64,000 nt of DNA from the NCBI RefSeq assembly GCF_008033135.1, contig NZ_CP041335.1:1089513-1153512 (forward strand), given 5' to 3'. The notes beneath the pieces are model-generated. The model was given only the letters and a program-made list of their open reading frames with translations. It had not been told where the DNA came from and ran no database searches. This stretch comes from Chitinolyticbacter meiyuanensis (GTDB lineage Bacteria; Pseudomonadota; Gammaproteobacteria; Burkholderiales; Chitinibacteraceae). Shown here in pieces: positions 39,504 to 48,442 of the stretch. The translations under genes and the position numbers were made by a program. Within the stretch, counting starts at the first letter, position 1. The number at the start of each line of letters is the position of its first letter.

Positions 39504-39854
39504 TCAGGCGCGGCGCTTCATCAGACGGAAAGCACGCATCAGCCGCTGGTAGTCCTCCTCGCCGTATTCGTACCAGTGTTCATCCTCATCCCCCTGCTGC
39601 CAGCTGGCGCTGATGCGGGCATAACGACCAATCTCGTTCCAGACGCCGGCCGCCAGCTTGTCGAGGCACCACACCGGACTTTCATCGCGCACCGTGCGTT
39701 CGGCCTCGATGCCGAGCAGCAGCAATTCGCCGCCCGCACTCTGGCGGATGGCGCGCACTACGCGCGCCTGCAACGCGGAGACGGCCGCGAGCGCGGCCTC
39801 GGCCTCGGCGGGCGCGAGCGGGGCGATGCTGAGGTAAAGCTGGGCGTGTGGCAT
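39504..39854 (-). CDS. Hypothetical protein, 116 residues
   Basis: From the ATG at 39854 (MPHAQLYLSIAPLAPAEAEA). The product looks cytosolic with no signal or membrane helix. It has an Ala-rich helix (17-45) and a Trp/Tyr/Glu-rich C-terminal half (WQQGDEDEHWYEYGEEDYQR) ending in a basic MKRRA. The frame is open much further upstream, but only this part has protein-like composition, and it ends where the divergent response regulator's upstream region begins. I do not recognise the family. Confidence 0.65.
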   Translation of the reverse strand: MPHAQLYLSIAPLAPAEAEAALAAVSALQARVVRAIRQSAGGELLLLGIEAERTVRDESPVWCLDKLAAGVWNEIGRYARISASWQQGDEDEHWYEYGEEDYQRLMRAFRLMKRRA

Positions 39855-39980
39855 GGCCACAGTGTATGCCCGGGGCTGTGGTTTACGCCAACCGATGGGC
39901 ACATGCCGGACGGCGGCTCGGTCAAGCTGGCCCGAGTGTGCTAGATTGGGCGAGATTTGTAAGCAAAGGCCCGCGCCCCT

Positions 39981-41096
39981 ATGCAAGCCGACCATGAACT
40001 CGCCAACCGCCCCCGTATCCTGATCGTCGACGATTCGCGCATCGTCCGCGCAACCGTCAGAAAGCATCTGGGCGACCAGTTCGATGTGATCGAGGAAGGC
40101 GACGGCGAGGCTGGCTGGCGGCGACTGCTGGCGGACGACACCGTGCAATTGCTGTTGTCGGACCTCACCATGCCCGAGCTCGACGGCATTGGCCTGCTGA
40201 CACGTATTCGTGCCGCCGGCGACGAACGCCTGCGCCGCCTGCCCATCATCATCATCTCTGGCGAAGAGGACGAAGCCACTCGCCTGCATTGCGTCGAGCG
40301 CGGTGCCAGCGATTTCGTCACCAAATCCACTGACCGGGCCGAGATGCTGGCACGGGTCACCGCCAATATCGAGCGCGCCGCCTCGCAGAAGGCGCTGGCC
40401 GAGACCCGCAGCGAAGCCGCGCGCTCGGCTACGGTGGACAGCACCACCGGCGCCGGCACCTCGCACCTGCTGATGCTGCAGACCGAGCAGGCACTGGCCT
40501 TTGCCCAGCGGCACAACCGCGAGGTGACGCTGCTGCTGGTCGAGATCGATCACTACCAGGCCTTGTCCGATCAGCTCGGCGCACGGGTGGTCGAACAGAT
40601 GCTGGCCTTGCTGGCCAAGCAACTGGCGGCCAAGTTGCGGCGGGAGGACACACTGGCCCATGTCGAGGGCCCGCGGTTCGCGGTGGTGTCGCCAGCGACC
40701 ACGCTGGGCGAGGCACGCATCCTTGCCGAGCGGCTGCGGCAGGCGTTGGCCGGAGCCAAGATCAGCTTCCGCGGCAGCCAGCTGCAGGTGACGGCCAGCG
40801 TGGCCATCGCCAATTCGCGCGAGGATGATTGCGGCGATGCCGCCACACTGATCGGCGCTGCCAACGACCGGCTCTACGCCACGCCGGGCGAAAACCGGGT
40901 GCTGGCGCCGGAAGTGGTCGAAGCACCGCCGGTGCCGACCTTGCCCGAGGCGCTGCTGCTGCTGCACAAGGGCATGCACGACGAGTTGCGCCCCCATCTG
41001 CCAGCCTTGCTGGCCGGATTACAGCCGCTGCTGGAATACGCCGATCGCGAGTTGCAGCTCGGCTGGTCGTTCGACAAGCTGCCGCGCGTGCGCTAA
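39981..41096 (+). CDS. Response regulator with degenerate GGDEF domain
   Basis: 371 residues. The receiver domain (about 10-130) has ILIVDDSRIV, the phosphoacceptor Asp in LLLSDLTMPELDG, and the Lys in DFVTKSTD. A helical linker leads to a diguanylate cyclase-like domain (about 150-310). At the GGDEF position the sequence is HVEGPRFAVV, so the catalytic signature is lost. It probably acts as a non-catalytic output or binding domain. A further helical tail (315-371) is unassigned. It is convergent with the EAL-CBS-GGDEF gene, with overlapping stop codons. Confidence 0.9.
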   Translation: MQADHELANRPRILIVDDSRIVRATVRKHLGDQFDVIEEGDGEAGWRRLLADDTVQLLLSDLTMPELDGIGLLTRIRAAGDERLRRLPIIIISGEEDEATRLHCVERGASDFVTKSTDRAEMLARVTANIERAASQKALAETRSEAARSATVDSTTGAGTSHLLMLQTEQALAFAQRHNREVTLLLVEIDHYQALSDQLGARVVEQMLALLAKQLAAKLRREDTLAHVEGPRFAVVSPATTLGEARILAERLRQALAGAKISFRGSQLQVTASVAIANSREDDCGDAATLIGAANDRLYATPGENRVLAPEVVEAPPVPTLPEALLLLHKGMHDELRPHLPALLAGLQPLLEYADRELQLGWSFDKLPRVR

Positions 41097-42874
41097 GCCG
41101 CGCTCGCCTGACCGACCGAGCTTGGGGCGCGTACGCTGCCGCGTCGCTCGACGAAGCAACTCGATCCGGCCGTGCGTTTGGCCATGTGCTTGGCGCGCGT
41201 GGCCGCTGCAGCTACCTCGTGATGGCTGTTGTATTCGCCAGCCCCGCCATGCAGCAGACCCACCGACAGGCTGACCAAGGGGTGCTGCTGCACCAGCCCG
41301 CGCCGGTCGGTAGCGAGGTAGCCACCACGTTCCAGATGCACCGGATCGAATAGTGCCTGCACCCGCATATCGAATTCGGCAAGCAGCGCAAGGCAGCGCG
41401 CCTCGCTGTCGGGTGAGCGGAACAGCACGACGAAGTCGTCGCCGCCGATATGGCCGACGAAGTCAAAGCGGGCATCGGCGAAGCGGGTCAGCAGTTCGCC
41501 CACCAGCCGGATCATGTCGTCGCCGCGCGCATAGCCATAGATATCGTTGTATGGCTTGAAATGATCGAGATCGAAATAGCCGATGGTGAAGGCATCACCG
41601 CCATCGAGCAGCGCCTCGATCCGTTCCTGGATCGGCACGTTGCCCGGTAGCTGGGTCAGCGGGTTGGCATAGCGCGCTGCCCGTATCTGCAGCTCGGTGA
41701 TGGCGCGCATCAGGTCGTGGCCGGTGCCGACACCCTGATAGCGACCGTAGCGGGTGATGATGAAGCCGTCGGCGAGGTAGCGACGCTCGGCCGCCGTTAC
41801 CCGTTGCGATAACTCCTGCAGGCTGAGTGTGGCCTCGACCACCAGCGGCGCGTCGTCCATCAGCACTGTGCACGGTCGGTAACGATAGAGCTCCTTGGAG
41901 AAGGGGCGGGCGAAGAACTCCAGTACTTCGTGCCGCTTCAGCAGGCCGACCGGGCGGCCATCGTCGACCACTGGCAGCGCGTAGAGCCGCGCTTCACTGG
42001 CGAAGCGCTGGTAGATCTGCTCGCAGCTCTCGCCGGGCGGCACGCTGTCGGCCTCGACCAACAGGCTGCCTGCAGTGCCATCGTTGCTCGATGAGACGCC
42101 CGGCTCTGCCGGTTGCAATTGCAGGTGGCGCGCTGGTTGCGCTTGCGGCCGGGCGATCAGGTAGCCCTGGGCCAGCGTGATGCCGATCTGGCGCAAGGCC
42201 AGCAATTCCTCGGGCATTTCCACGCCTTCGGCGATTACCCGTGTACCGGTGTTGAGGGCAATGTGCTGGATCGAGCGGACGAACTGGCGCTTTTGTGCGT
42301 CGTCGGCCAACCCCTGGATGAAGTATTTGTCGATCTTCACATAGTCGGGCTTGAGCTCGGCCCAGAGCTTGAGCGAGGCAAACCCTTCGCCCAGATCGTC
42401 GATGGCAATGCGAAAGCCGGCCTCGCTGCAATGGTTGAGGGCGGCCTTCAGTGCGTCGCCGTCCTCGGCGGGCTGGGTCTCGGTGAGCTCGATTACCACG
42501 CGCTGTGGCGCCAGCCCGGCGTCGCCCAAGAGCTGCAGCGTGGCATCGGACCCGTAGCTCGGATGGTCGAGGCTGGAGGGCGTGATATTGAGGAACAGCT
42601 TGCCGGGCAGCCGCGCCGCCGCAAAGGCGGAGATCACCGCGCGGCGACAGGCGAAGTCGAGTTCATCGAGCAGCCCGACCTGCTCGGCGGCGCGAAAAAG
42701 GTTGATCGGCGAGTGCAGGAAATGCGCCGATGGGCCGCGTACCAGTCCTTCATAACCGAATACCTCGCCATCGGCCAAGGTGGCGATGGGCTGGAACAGC
42801 ACCGCGAGGCGGCTGCCACGGATGATGTCGGCGAGTTCTTGGCGCAGGGCATCTAGGGCGGGCAGGTCCGGCAT
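41093..42874 (-). CDS. EAL-CBS-GGDEF c-di-GMP enzyme
   Basis: 593 residues. EAL domain (about 5-250): YEGLVRG (EAL variant), NITPSSL, ELTETQ, DDLGEGF, KIDKYF and EGVE keep all metal and catalytic residues, predicting c-di-GMP hydrolysis. CBS-pair region about 270-400 (LPVVDDGRPVGLLKRHEVLE; DGFIITRYGRYQGVGTGHDL) may bind nucleotides. GGDEF domain (about 410-570) has GHIGGDDFVVLF, an intact variant, so synthesis is possible. It is soluble, and its stop codon overlaps that of the convergent response regulator. Confidence 0.93.
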   Translation of the reverse strand: MPDLPALDALRQELADIIRGSRLAVLFQPIATLADGEVFGYEGLVRGPSAHFLHSPINLFRAAEQVGLLDELDFACRRAVISAFAAARLPGKLFLNITPSSLDHPSYGSDATLQLLGDAGLAPQRVVIELTETQPAEDGDALKAALNHCSEAGFRIAIDDLGEGFASLKLWAELKPDYVKIDKYFIQGLADDAQKRQFVRSIQHIALNTGTRVIAEGVEMPEELLALRQIGITLAQGYLIARPQAQPARHLQLQPAEPGVSSSNDGTAGSLLVEADSVPPGESCEQIYQRFASEARLYALPVVDDGRPVGLLKRHEVLEFFARPFSKELYRYRPCTVLMDDAPLVVEATLSLQELSQRVTAAERRYLADGFIITRYGRYQGVGTGHDLMRAITELQIRAARYANPLTQLPGNVPIQERIEALLDGGDAFTIGYFDLDHFKPYNDIYGYARGDDMIRLVGELLTRFADARFDFVGHIGGDDFVVLFRSPDSEARCLALLAEFDMRVQALFDPVHLERGGYLATDRRGLVQQHPLVSLSVGLLHGGAGEYNSHHEVAAAATRAKHMAKRTAGSSCFVERRGSVRAPSSVGQASAA

Positions 42875-42950
42875 AGGGCGGTAAACGGTTTCAAAAGACG
42901 CAGCCTAGGCACGTAAGGTTTCTTTTGTGTGACAAGTGATCGGTGAAGAC

Positions 42951-42977
42951 AAAAAAACGGCACCCCAAGGGTGCCGT
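42951..42977 (-). terminator. Terminator of the frameshifted secreted-protein gene
   Basis: On the - strand ACGGCACCC and GGGTGCCGT form a 9-bp stem with a TTG loop followed by seven T residues. It starts 18 nt after the reconstructed stop codon at 42995-42997. Confidence 0.9.
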
Positions 42978-42994
42978 GCCGAGAGCGGTGGTGG

Positions 42995-43401
42995 TCAGTG
43001 CCGGTAGCCCCAGACCTCGACCAGCCGTTTGCCATCGTCGGCAATGATGCGCAGCGTGTGGCGCATCCTCGCCAGCGTGTGTGAGCTCACCGCGATAGCT
43101 GCCATCGGTGCCGCAGCCGGCCAGCGTGAACTCGACTGTCAGCGCGCCCGCCATGGCGCTGGCGCCGGCAGCCTTCACTGGTCGACGACAGCTTGCCATT
43201 GGCGCAGGCGGTGAAGGGCAGTGTTGCGCCGTCGGCGATTCTGACGCCGTAGTTTCCTGCAGGCAGCATCGTTTCCTCCGCCGGCTGGGCCACCTGCTGC
43301 TGTAGCGTGATGGTGTGGGCAGCTGGTGGCTGCCATGGCCTGCCAGCTGCAATTGGCGCGTTGCTGGTGATGAGGGCAAAGGCAAGACTGGAAGTCTTCA
43401 T
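42995..43401 (-). pseudogene. Frameshifted small secreted-protein gene
   Basis: A strong AAGGAG ribosome binding site precedes an ATG at 43401 encoding a signal-like N-terminus (MKTSSLAFALITSN). Protein-like sequence runs in one frame to about 43180 (PFTACANGKLSS). It then continues in the next frame (KAAGASAMAGALTVEFTLAG, CGTDGSYRGELT) to about 43080, then in the third (TLARMRHTLRIIADDGKRLV, EVWGYRH) to a TGA at 42995 just before a terminator. Two single-base insertions restore a 134-residue protein. The second lies in a GTGTGTG repeat. It is either a recent pseudogene or an assembly error; the family is not recognised. Confidence 0.7.
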
Positions 43402-43624
43402 GAGGCGCTCCTTGGAAAAGGGCTCTCATGTAAAAACCAATGTGTATCTTGATGCCTGCCTGGACAATGCGGGTTAGGATTTGTAGCAAATTCCCAACAA
43501 AACTCAATAAATTAGCAAATGCTGTTGAATTGTGACGTGAAAACGCAACCAAAAACGAGACACTTACAAACCAGACGATGCTCATATTGTGGTACGGGTT
43601 GGACAGTCGGATACAATCGGCCGC

Positions 43625-44221
43625 ATGGCTACCCAGGCACAACGCTCATCGCTTACACAAGGCCGCTTGATCGAAGCGACCACCCGGCTACTCGCCGAGC
43701 AAGGGTATGCGGCGCTGGGTGAAGCCAGAGTCTGTGAGCGTGCCGGTGTCAGCCGCGGCGCGTTGCGTCATCACTATCCCAAAGGCCGCTACGACCTGCT
43801 GCCGCTGGTGGTGCAGGCGCTGCTCGACGAGGAATGCCGCCGTCTCGATGAACTCGGTCCGCTGACGCCCAAGGAGCGGCTGTTCGTGATGATGAACGGC
43901 TTTCTGTTGGAGCCGGACCGCAACGCCACCATCGCCATCCTTGAGATCTGGATGGCCTCGCGTGGTGATGCCAAGCTTGCCGAAAGCACGGCAGCGGCCT
44001 TCGAGGGCACGATCGAGCGCTTGTTCGGCCATGGGCCATCCCAGCCGGCCGATGCTGAGGAAATCGCCCTGCGCTGTTTCTTGCACGGCGTGACGCTGCA
44101 TCGCTTCTCGGTCGACTACGACCAGCAGCGCCTGGCTGCGGCAGTGCGCTGGATGCTGAGCCAGTTGCAGGCGCCGCCGCGTATCACCGAGCTGCTGGCG
44201 AGCTGGCAGGCTAATCTCTGA
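43625..44221 (+). CDS. TetR family transcriptional regulator
   Basis: 198 residues from the ATG at 43625. The N-terminal helix-turn-helix is typical (IEATTRLLAEQGYAALGEAR, VCERAGVSRGALRHHYPKGR). The ligand domain is helical and unspecific. A TACAAT -10 box (43612-43617) ends 7 nt before the ATG, so the mRNA may be leaderless; no Shine-Dalgarno is seen. The regulated gene is not obvious: neighbours are the frameshifted gene (divergent) and nadE (convergent). Confidence 0.9.
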   Translation: MATQAQRSSLTQGRLIEATTRLLAEQGYAALGEARVCERAGVSRGALRHHYPKGRYDLLPLVVQALLDEECRRLDELGPLTPKERLFVMMNGFLLEPDRNATIAILEIWMASRGDAKLAESTAAAFEGTIERLFGHGPSQPADAEEIALRCFLHGVTLHRFSVDYDQQRLAAAVRWMLSQLQAPPRITELLASWQANL

Positions 44222-44241
44222 TTCGTTGCTTTTCCGATACA

Positions 44242-44276
44242 AAAAACGCCGGTCCAGCCGGCGTTTGGTTTTTGGG
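44242..44276. terminator. Bidirectional terminator between tetR-type gene and nadE
   Basis: AAACGCCGG (44245-44253) and CCGGCGTTT (44259-44267) with a 5-nt loop, flanked by an A run on the left and a T-rich run on the right. It serves both convergent genes. Confidence 0.9.
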
Positions 44277-44282
44277 TGACGA

Positions 44283-45896
44283 TCAGTTGGCCCAGCGGTT
44301 GGTGATCGGCATGCGCCAGTCCTTGCCGAAGGCGCGGTGCGTCACGCGTGGGCCAACCGGTGCCTGGCGCCGCTTGTACTCGTTCACCTTGAGCAACCAT
44401 ACCACGCGGTCGACATCAGCCGCCGCGTAGCCACGGGCGATAATCTCGGCTTTGGCGCAATTCTCCTCGACATAGGCCTGCAGGATGGCATCGAGCACTT
44501 CATAGGGGGGCAGGCTGTCCTCGTCCTTCTGGTCCGGGCGCAACTCGGCCGAGGGTGGCCGGGTGATGATGCGCTCGGGGATCACCTCAGTAAGTGCGTA
44601 AGTGGCGGTGGCATTGCGCCAGCGCGCCAGCCGGAACACCAGCGTCTTGGCCACGTCCTTCAGCACCGCAAAGCCGCCGGCCATATCGCCGTAGAGCGTG
44701 GCGTAGCCGGTGGTCATCTCGCTCTTGTTGCCGGTGGTGAGCACCAGCCGGCCGCTCTTGTTGGAGAGTGCCATCAGCAATGTGCCGCGGATGCGGCTTT
44801 GCAGGTTCTCCTCGGTGGTATCGACGGCGGTGCCGGCAAATTGTGGCGTCAGGCCCAGCATGAACGCTTCGTACATCGGCCAGATCTCGATCTCGGAATA
44901 CTGGCAGCCGAGGCGGGCGATCATCTCGCGCGAATCGTCCACGCTGATGTCGGCGGTGTAGCGCGAGGGCATCATCACCGCATGCACCCGGTCCACGCCG
45001 AGTGCATCGATGGCGATCGCGAGCGTCAGCGCAGAATCGATGCCGCCGGACAGGCCCAGCAGCACGCCAGGAAAGCGATTCTTGCCGATGTAGTCGCGCA
45101 CGCCGAGCACCAACGCGCGATAGACGCTTTCCTCCTCGCCATACTCGGGCGCTCGCTGCGCTGGTAGCAGGTCACCGTCGGCGAAGTCAACCAGCTGCAG
45201 CGTCGTCTCGAACGCCGGCAGCTCGGCCACCAGCGCGCCGCTGCGATCGACCGCGAACGAGTGGCCATCGAACACCAACTCGTCCTGGCCACCGACCAGG
45301 TTGACGTAGACCACCGGCACACCGTTTTCGGTGGCGCGTTCGGCCACGGTCTGGCGGCGGCGCGATTGCTTGTCGCGATGGTAGGGCGAGGCGTTCAGCA
45401 CCAGCAGCAGCTCGGCGCCTTCGTCGCGTGCGGCGGCGGCCGGTTCCACGTCCCACACATCCTCGCAGATCAGCACGCCTGCCCTGACACCAGCCACTTC
45501 GAATACCAGCGGCGCGTAACCGGGCGTGAAGTAGCGCACCTCGTCGAATACCGCATCGTTGGGCAGCAGCATCTTCTCGTAGCGGCCGAGCACATTGCCG
45601 TCGCGGATCACCGTGGCGGCGTTGAAGCAGTCGCTGCCACTGGCATACGGATGGCCGACCACCAGCGTGATGTCGTCGACCTCATCGATCAGCCGGCCGA
45701 TGGCGCGGGCGCAGTCCTTGAGGAAGGCCGGGCGCAGCAGCAGGTCTTCGGGTGGATAGCCGGTCAGCGCAAGCTCGGGCGTGACCAGCACGTCGGCGCC
45801 TTGGGCGCGCGCTTCGGCGGCAGCCGCCAGGATGAGGTCGAGGTTGCCGGCAAGATCGCCGACCACGGGGTTGAACTGGGCAAGGGCGATGCGCAT
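44283..45896 (-). CDS. nadE: Glutamine-dependent NAD+ synthetase
   Basis: 537 residues from the ATG at 45896 (MRIALAQFNPVVGDLAGN). The N-terminal nitrilase-type glutaminase (about 1-250) has its Cys in VLICEDVWD and Glu in LVTPELALTGYPPEDLL. The C-terminal synthetase (about 260-537) has the PP-loop LGLSGGIDSALTLAIA and TGNKSEMTTGYATLYGD. It converts NaAD to NAD+ with ammonia from glutamine. No clear ribosome binding site precedes the ATG. Confidence 0.96.
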   Translation of the reverse strand: MRIALAQFNPVVGDLAGNLDLILAAAAEARAQGADVLVTPELALTGYPPEDLLLRPAFLKDCARAIGRLIDEVDDITLVVGHPYASGSDCFNAATVIRDGNVLGRYEKMLLPNDAVFDEVRYFTPGYAPLVFEVAGVRAGVLICEDVWDVEPAAAARDEGAELLLVLNASPYHRDKQSRRRQTVAERATENGVPVVYVNLVGGQDELVFDGHSFAVDRSGALVAELPAFETTLQLVDFADGDLLPAQRAPEYGEEESVYRALVLGVRDYIGKNRFPGVLLGLSGGIDSALTLAIAIDALGVDRVHAVMMPSRYTADISVDDSREMIARLGCQYSEIEIWPMYEAFMLGLTPQFAGTAVDTTEENLQSRIRGTLLMALSNKSGRLVLTTGNKSEMTTGYATLYGDMAGGFAVLKDVAKTLVFRLARWRNATATYALTEVIPERIITRPPSAELRPDQKDEDSLPPYEVLDAILQAYVEENCAKAEIIARGYAAADVDRVVWLLKVNEYKRRQAPVGPRVTHRAFGKDWRMPITNRWAN

Positions 45897-45960
45897 GGGC
45901 GGGCCGGGTGAAGGCAAAGCGTCATTTTATCGCGCGCGGCGACTTCGGCGTGTGCGGCGT

Positions 45961-46932
45961 TCAGCGCCCGAACAGCGGGATGAACAGCCACGGTTGCAGG
46001 TGATCCTCGACCGTGTCCGGCGCCCGCGCCAGCCACCACAGGCCGTGCAGCGCCAGCACCACCAGCGCCAGATAGGCCCAGGACCAGCGCTGATGGTAGC
46101 GCGCCAGCGTATCGAGCTCGCCGGTGACGATATAGAACGGCATGCGGCGCGATGGTCGGCGCAGCAGGTGGGTGCCCTGCTCGCGCGGCGCCTGGACAGT
46201 TTCCTGGCGGATCTCACGTGCCGCAGCCCGGCGCGCAACCTCCCATTCGTCGGCATCGATCTCGCCGCTGCCATCGGCATCGAAGCGCTGGACGAGGCCG
46301 GCCCGGTCGCGCTTCCAGTCGGCCAGGCGGGCGGAGACGCGCTCGCGTTCGCCATGCAGGGAGCGGTCGTTGAGCAGGGTGGTGAATTCGCCGAGCAATT
46401 CCACATGTTGGCCAGGGAAGATCCACCATTCGGTACGGCGCAGCTCGCCGTAATAGGTGATGCTGGCATCGCCGACGCGCAGGTCGGCATGGTCCGGGTC
46501 GACGAGGCAGCTGCCATTGCCGTCATCCAGTGCAAAGGTATTGCTGCTGGTCACGTCGCTGAGCTTGTGCCAGCCGCGGTTGTTGCCGGGGCCGTCCTGC
46601 CGTTCCTCCTCGATGCAGTGATACCAGACGCAGCGGGTGCCAAATGGCGAGACCAGCGGCATGCCGTCGCTGGGGTTTGCCCGGCCGGCCAGCCGGGCAT
46701 AGCCCTGGCTGGTGCTGGCGATACGGGTGGCGGGCGTATTGTGGATGGCGAGATAGCGCCCGCGCTGGCTGTGCCAGCCGACGACGGCCAGCAGCGTGGT
46801 GAGCCCGAGCGCCCAGTTCCAGCCGGTGACCGACCACGAGATCCAGGCGATCAGCCACAGGCCGGCGGCGATGGCCGCGCAGATCCAATCGGCCCAGGCG
46901 CGCTGCAGCGCCGTGAGGTTGAACAGCGTCAC
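45961..46932 (-). CDS. GIDE-domain membrane protein with an EF-hand
   Basis: 323 residues with a GTG start abutting the lemA stop codon. Two N-terminal membrane helices (about 15-55), a cytoplasmic or periplasmic region resembling the GIDE (E3 ligase-like) domain of bacterial LemA partners (RCVWYHCIEEERQ; ELRRTEWWIFPGQHVELLGE), and a C-terminal membrane helix (about 282-300). Residues 218-229 form a canonical EF-hand loop (DADGSGEIDADE) with acidic ligands at positions 1, 3, 9 and 12, suggesting calcium binding. No RING finger is seen, so ubiquitin-ligase function should not be assumed. Confidence 0.82.
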   Translation of the reverse strand: MTLFNLTALQRAWADWICAAIAAGLWLIAWISWSVTGWNWALGLTTLLAVVGWHSQRGRYLAIHNTPATRIASTSQGYARLAGRANPSDGMPLVSPFGTRCVWYHCIEEERQDGPGNNRGWHKLSDVTSSNTFALDDGNGSCLVDPDHADLRVGDASITYYGELRRTEWWIFPGQHVELLGEFTTLLNDRSLHGERERVSARLADWKRDRAGLVQRFDADGSGEIDADEWEVARRAAAREIRQETVQAPREQGTHLLRRPSRRMPFYIVTGELDTLARYHQRWSWAYLALVVLALHGLWWLARAPDTVEDHLQPWLFIPLFGR

Positions 46933-47523
46933 TTACTGGGCGGCGTTGCTGGCGTCGGACTTGAACAGCTGCTTGAAGTCGACGTCGCGCTTTTCCGCAT
47001 CCTTGAAGTGTAGCGGTCGCGCCTCGCCGAAGTTCAGGCTGCGGGCGATGATGACGTCGGGGAACTGCTCGATGCGCACGTTGTTGAGGTTGACCGCGTC
47101 GTTATAGGTCTCGCGGCGATCGGCGATGCTGTCTTCCAGCTCGGTGATCCGTGCCATCAGGTGGCGGAAGTGCTCATTGGCCGACAGCTCCGGATAGGCT
47201 TCGACAGTGGCGAACAACTGGCCAAGACCGGCGCGCAATGCGGTTTCCGCGGTACCGAGCGCGGCGATGTTGCGCGTTTCGCGCGCGTTCGCCACTTGGG
47301 CGCGTGCCTGCATCACCCGTTCCAGTGTCTCTGCTTCGAACTGCATGTACTGCTTGCAGGTTTCCACCAGCTTGGGCAGTTCGTCATGCCGTTGCTTCAT
47401 CAGCACGTCGATGTTGGACCAGGCCCGGGCCACGCCATGCTTGAGCGTGACGAGGTTGTTGTAGATCGAGATCAGATAGAGCGCGACGACGGCGATCAGC
47501 GCCAGGAATATCAGCAGTGCCAT
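46933..47523 (-). CDS. lemA: LemA family protein
   Basis: 196 residues. LemA proteins are small inner-membrane proteins with an N-terminal helix and a long helical bundle. Typical parts are LISIYNNLVTLKHGVARAWS (start of the domain), NIDVLMKQRHDELPKLVETC, and ARSLNFGEARPLHFKDAEKR near the end. The AGGGGGGAAACC ribosome binding region is strong. It is co-transcribed with the GIDE gene, a recurrent bacterial pairing whose function is unclear. Confidence 0.93.
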   Translation of the reverse strand: MALLIFLALIAVVALYLISIYNNLVTLKHGVARAWSNIDVLMKQRHDELPKLVETCKQYMQFEAETLERVMQARAQVANARETRNIAALGTAETALRAGLGQLFATVEAYPELSANEHFRHLMARITELEDSIADRRETYNDAVNLNNVRIEQFPDVIIARSLNFGEARPLHFKDAEKRDVDFKQLFKSDASNAAQ

Positions 47524-47591
47524 GGTTTCCCCCCTTGGAGCGGACCATCATAGCGTGCGCCACGGTCTGCTGCAGCACGGAGAGGCTGGAG

Positions 47592-48380
47592 TCAGCCCGT
47601 CGCGCTACACACCGGGCAGTGCGGATCGCGCCGGTAGCGCAGCTCGCGCCACTGCATGCTGCGTACATCGAGCAATTGCAATCGCCCCACCAGCGCCTCG
47701 CCGGTACCGATGATGAGCTTGAGTGCCTCGGCGGCCTGCGCCGTGCCGATGATGCCCACCAGCGGCGCGAACACGCCGAAGGTGGCGCAAGGGCCGTCGC
47801 CGGCTTCGCCTTCCTCGCCGAACAGACAGTGGTAGCACGGCGCATCGGGCTGGCGCGGATCAAAGGTGGTGAGCTGGCCGTCGAAGCGCACGGCGGCGCC
47901 TGACACCAGCGGCGTTTTCAAGGCGACACAGGCGCGGTTCACCGCGTGGCGGGTGGCGAAGTTGTCGCTGCAGTCGAGTACCACGTCGGCAGCGGCGATG
48001 AGTTCATGCAGTCGTTCGCCGCTGGCGCGCTCCTGCAGCGCCTGCAGCGTGGTGTCTGGATTGAGTGCTGCCAGCGTGGCTGCGGCCGAGGCCACCTTGG
48101 GGCGGCCGATGCTGGCCTGCTGGTGGGCGATCTGCCGCTGCAGATTAGTCAGCTCGACCACATCGTCGTCGACCAGTGTCAGCGTACCTACGCCGGCGGC
48201 AGTGAGATAGAGCGCCGCCGGGCAGCCCAGGCCGCCTGCGCCGATTACCAGCACGTGGCTGGCGGCGATGCGCTGCTGGCCTTCGATGCCGATCTCGTCG
48301 AGCAGGATATGGCGGCTGTAGCGCAACAACTGGGTGTCGTCGAGGTCGAGCTGCGCGGAACGGGTGGGGCAGGCGGTCAT
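47592..48380 (-). CDS. moeB: MoeB/ThiF-type sulfur-carrier adenylyltransferase
   Basis: 262 residues from the ATG at 48380. The enzyme activates the C-terminal Gly-Gly of MoaD or ThiS by adenylation. The nucleotide-binding GAGGLGCPAALYLTAAG and DLTNLQRQIAHQQ-like stretch (VVELTNLQRQIAHQQASIG), and zinc Cys pairs (CYHCLF; CPVCSATG) are intact. MoeB versus ThiF cannot be decided without the carrier gene, which is not in the window. It follows the HMA-like gene by about 60 bp. Confidence 0.9.
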   Translation of the reverse strand: MTACPTRSAQLDLDDTQLLRYSRHILLDEIGIEGQQRIAASHVLVIGAGGLGCPAALYLTAAGVGTLTLVDDDVVELTNLQRQIAHQQASIGRPKVASAAATLAALNPDTTLQALQERASGERLHELIAAADVVLDCSDNFATRHAVNRACVALKTPLVSGAAVRFDGQLTTFDPRQPDAPCYHCLFGEEGEAGDGPCATFGVFAPLVGIIGTAQAAEALKLIIGTGEALVGRLQLLDVRSMQWRELRYRRDPHCPVCSATG

Positions 48381-48442
48381 GGTGGCAGGCCGGGTCGGGG
48401 CGATCATTATAACGAGCGCGCCGCTCGGTGCCCCGGCCACGG

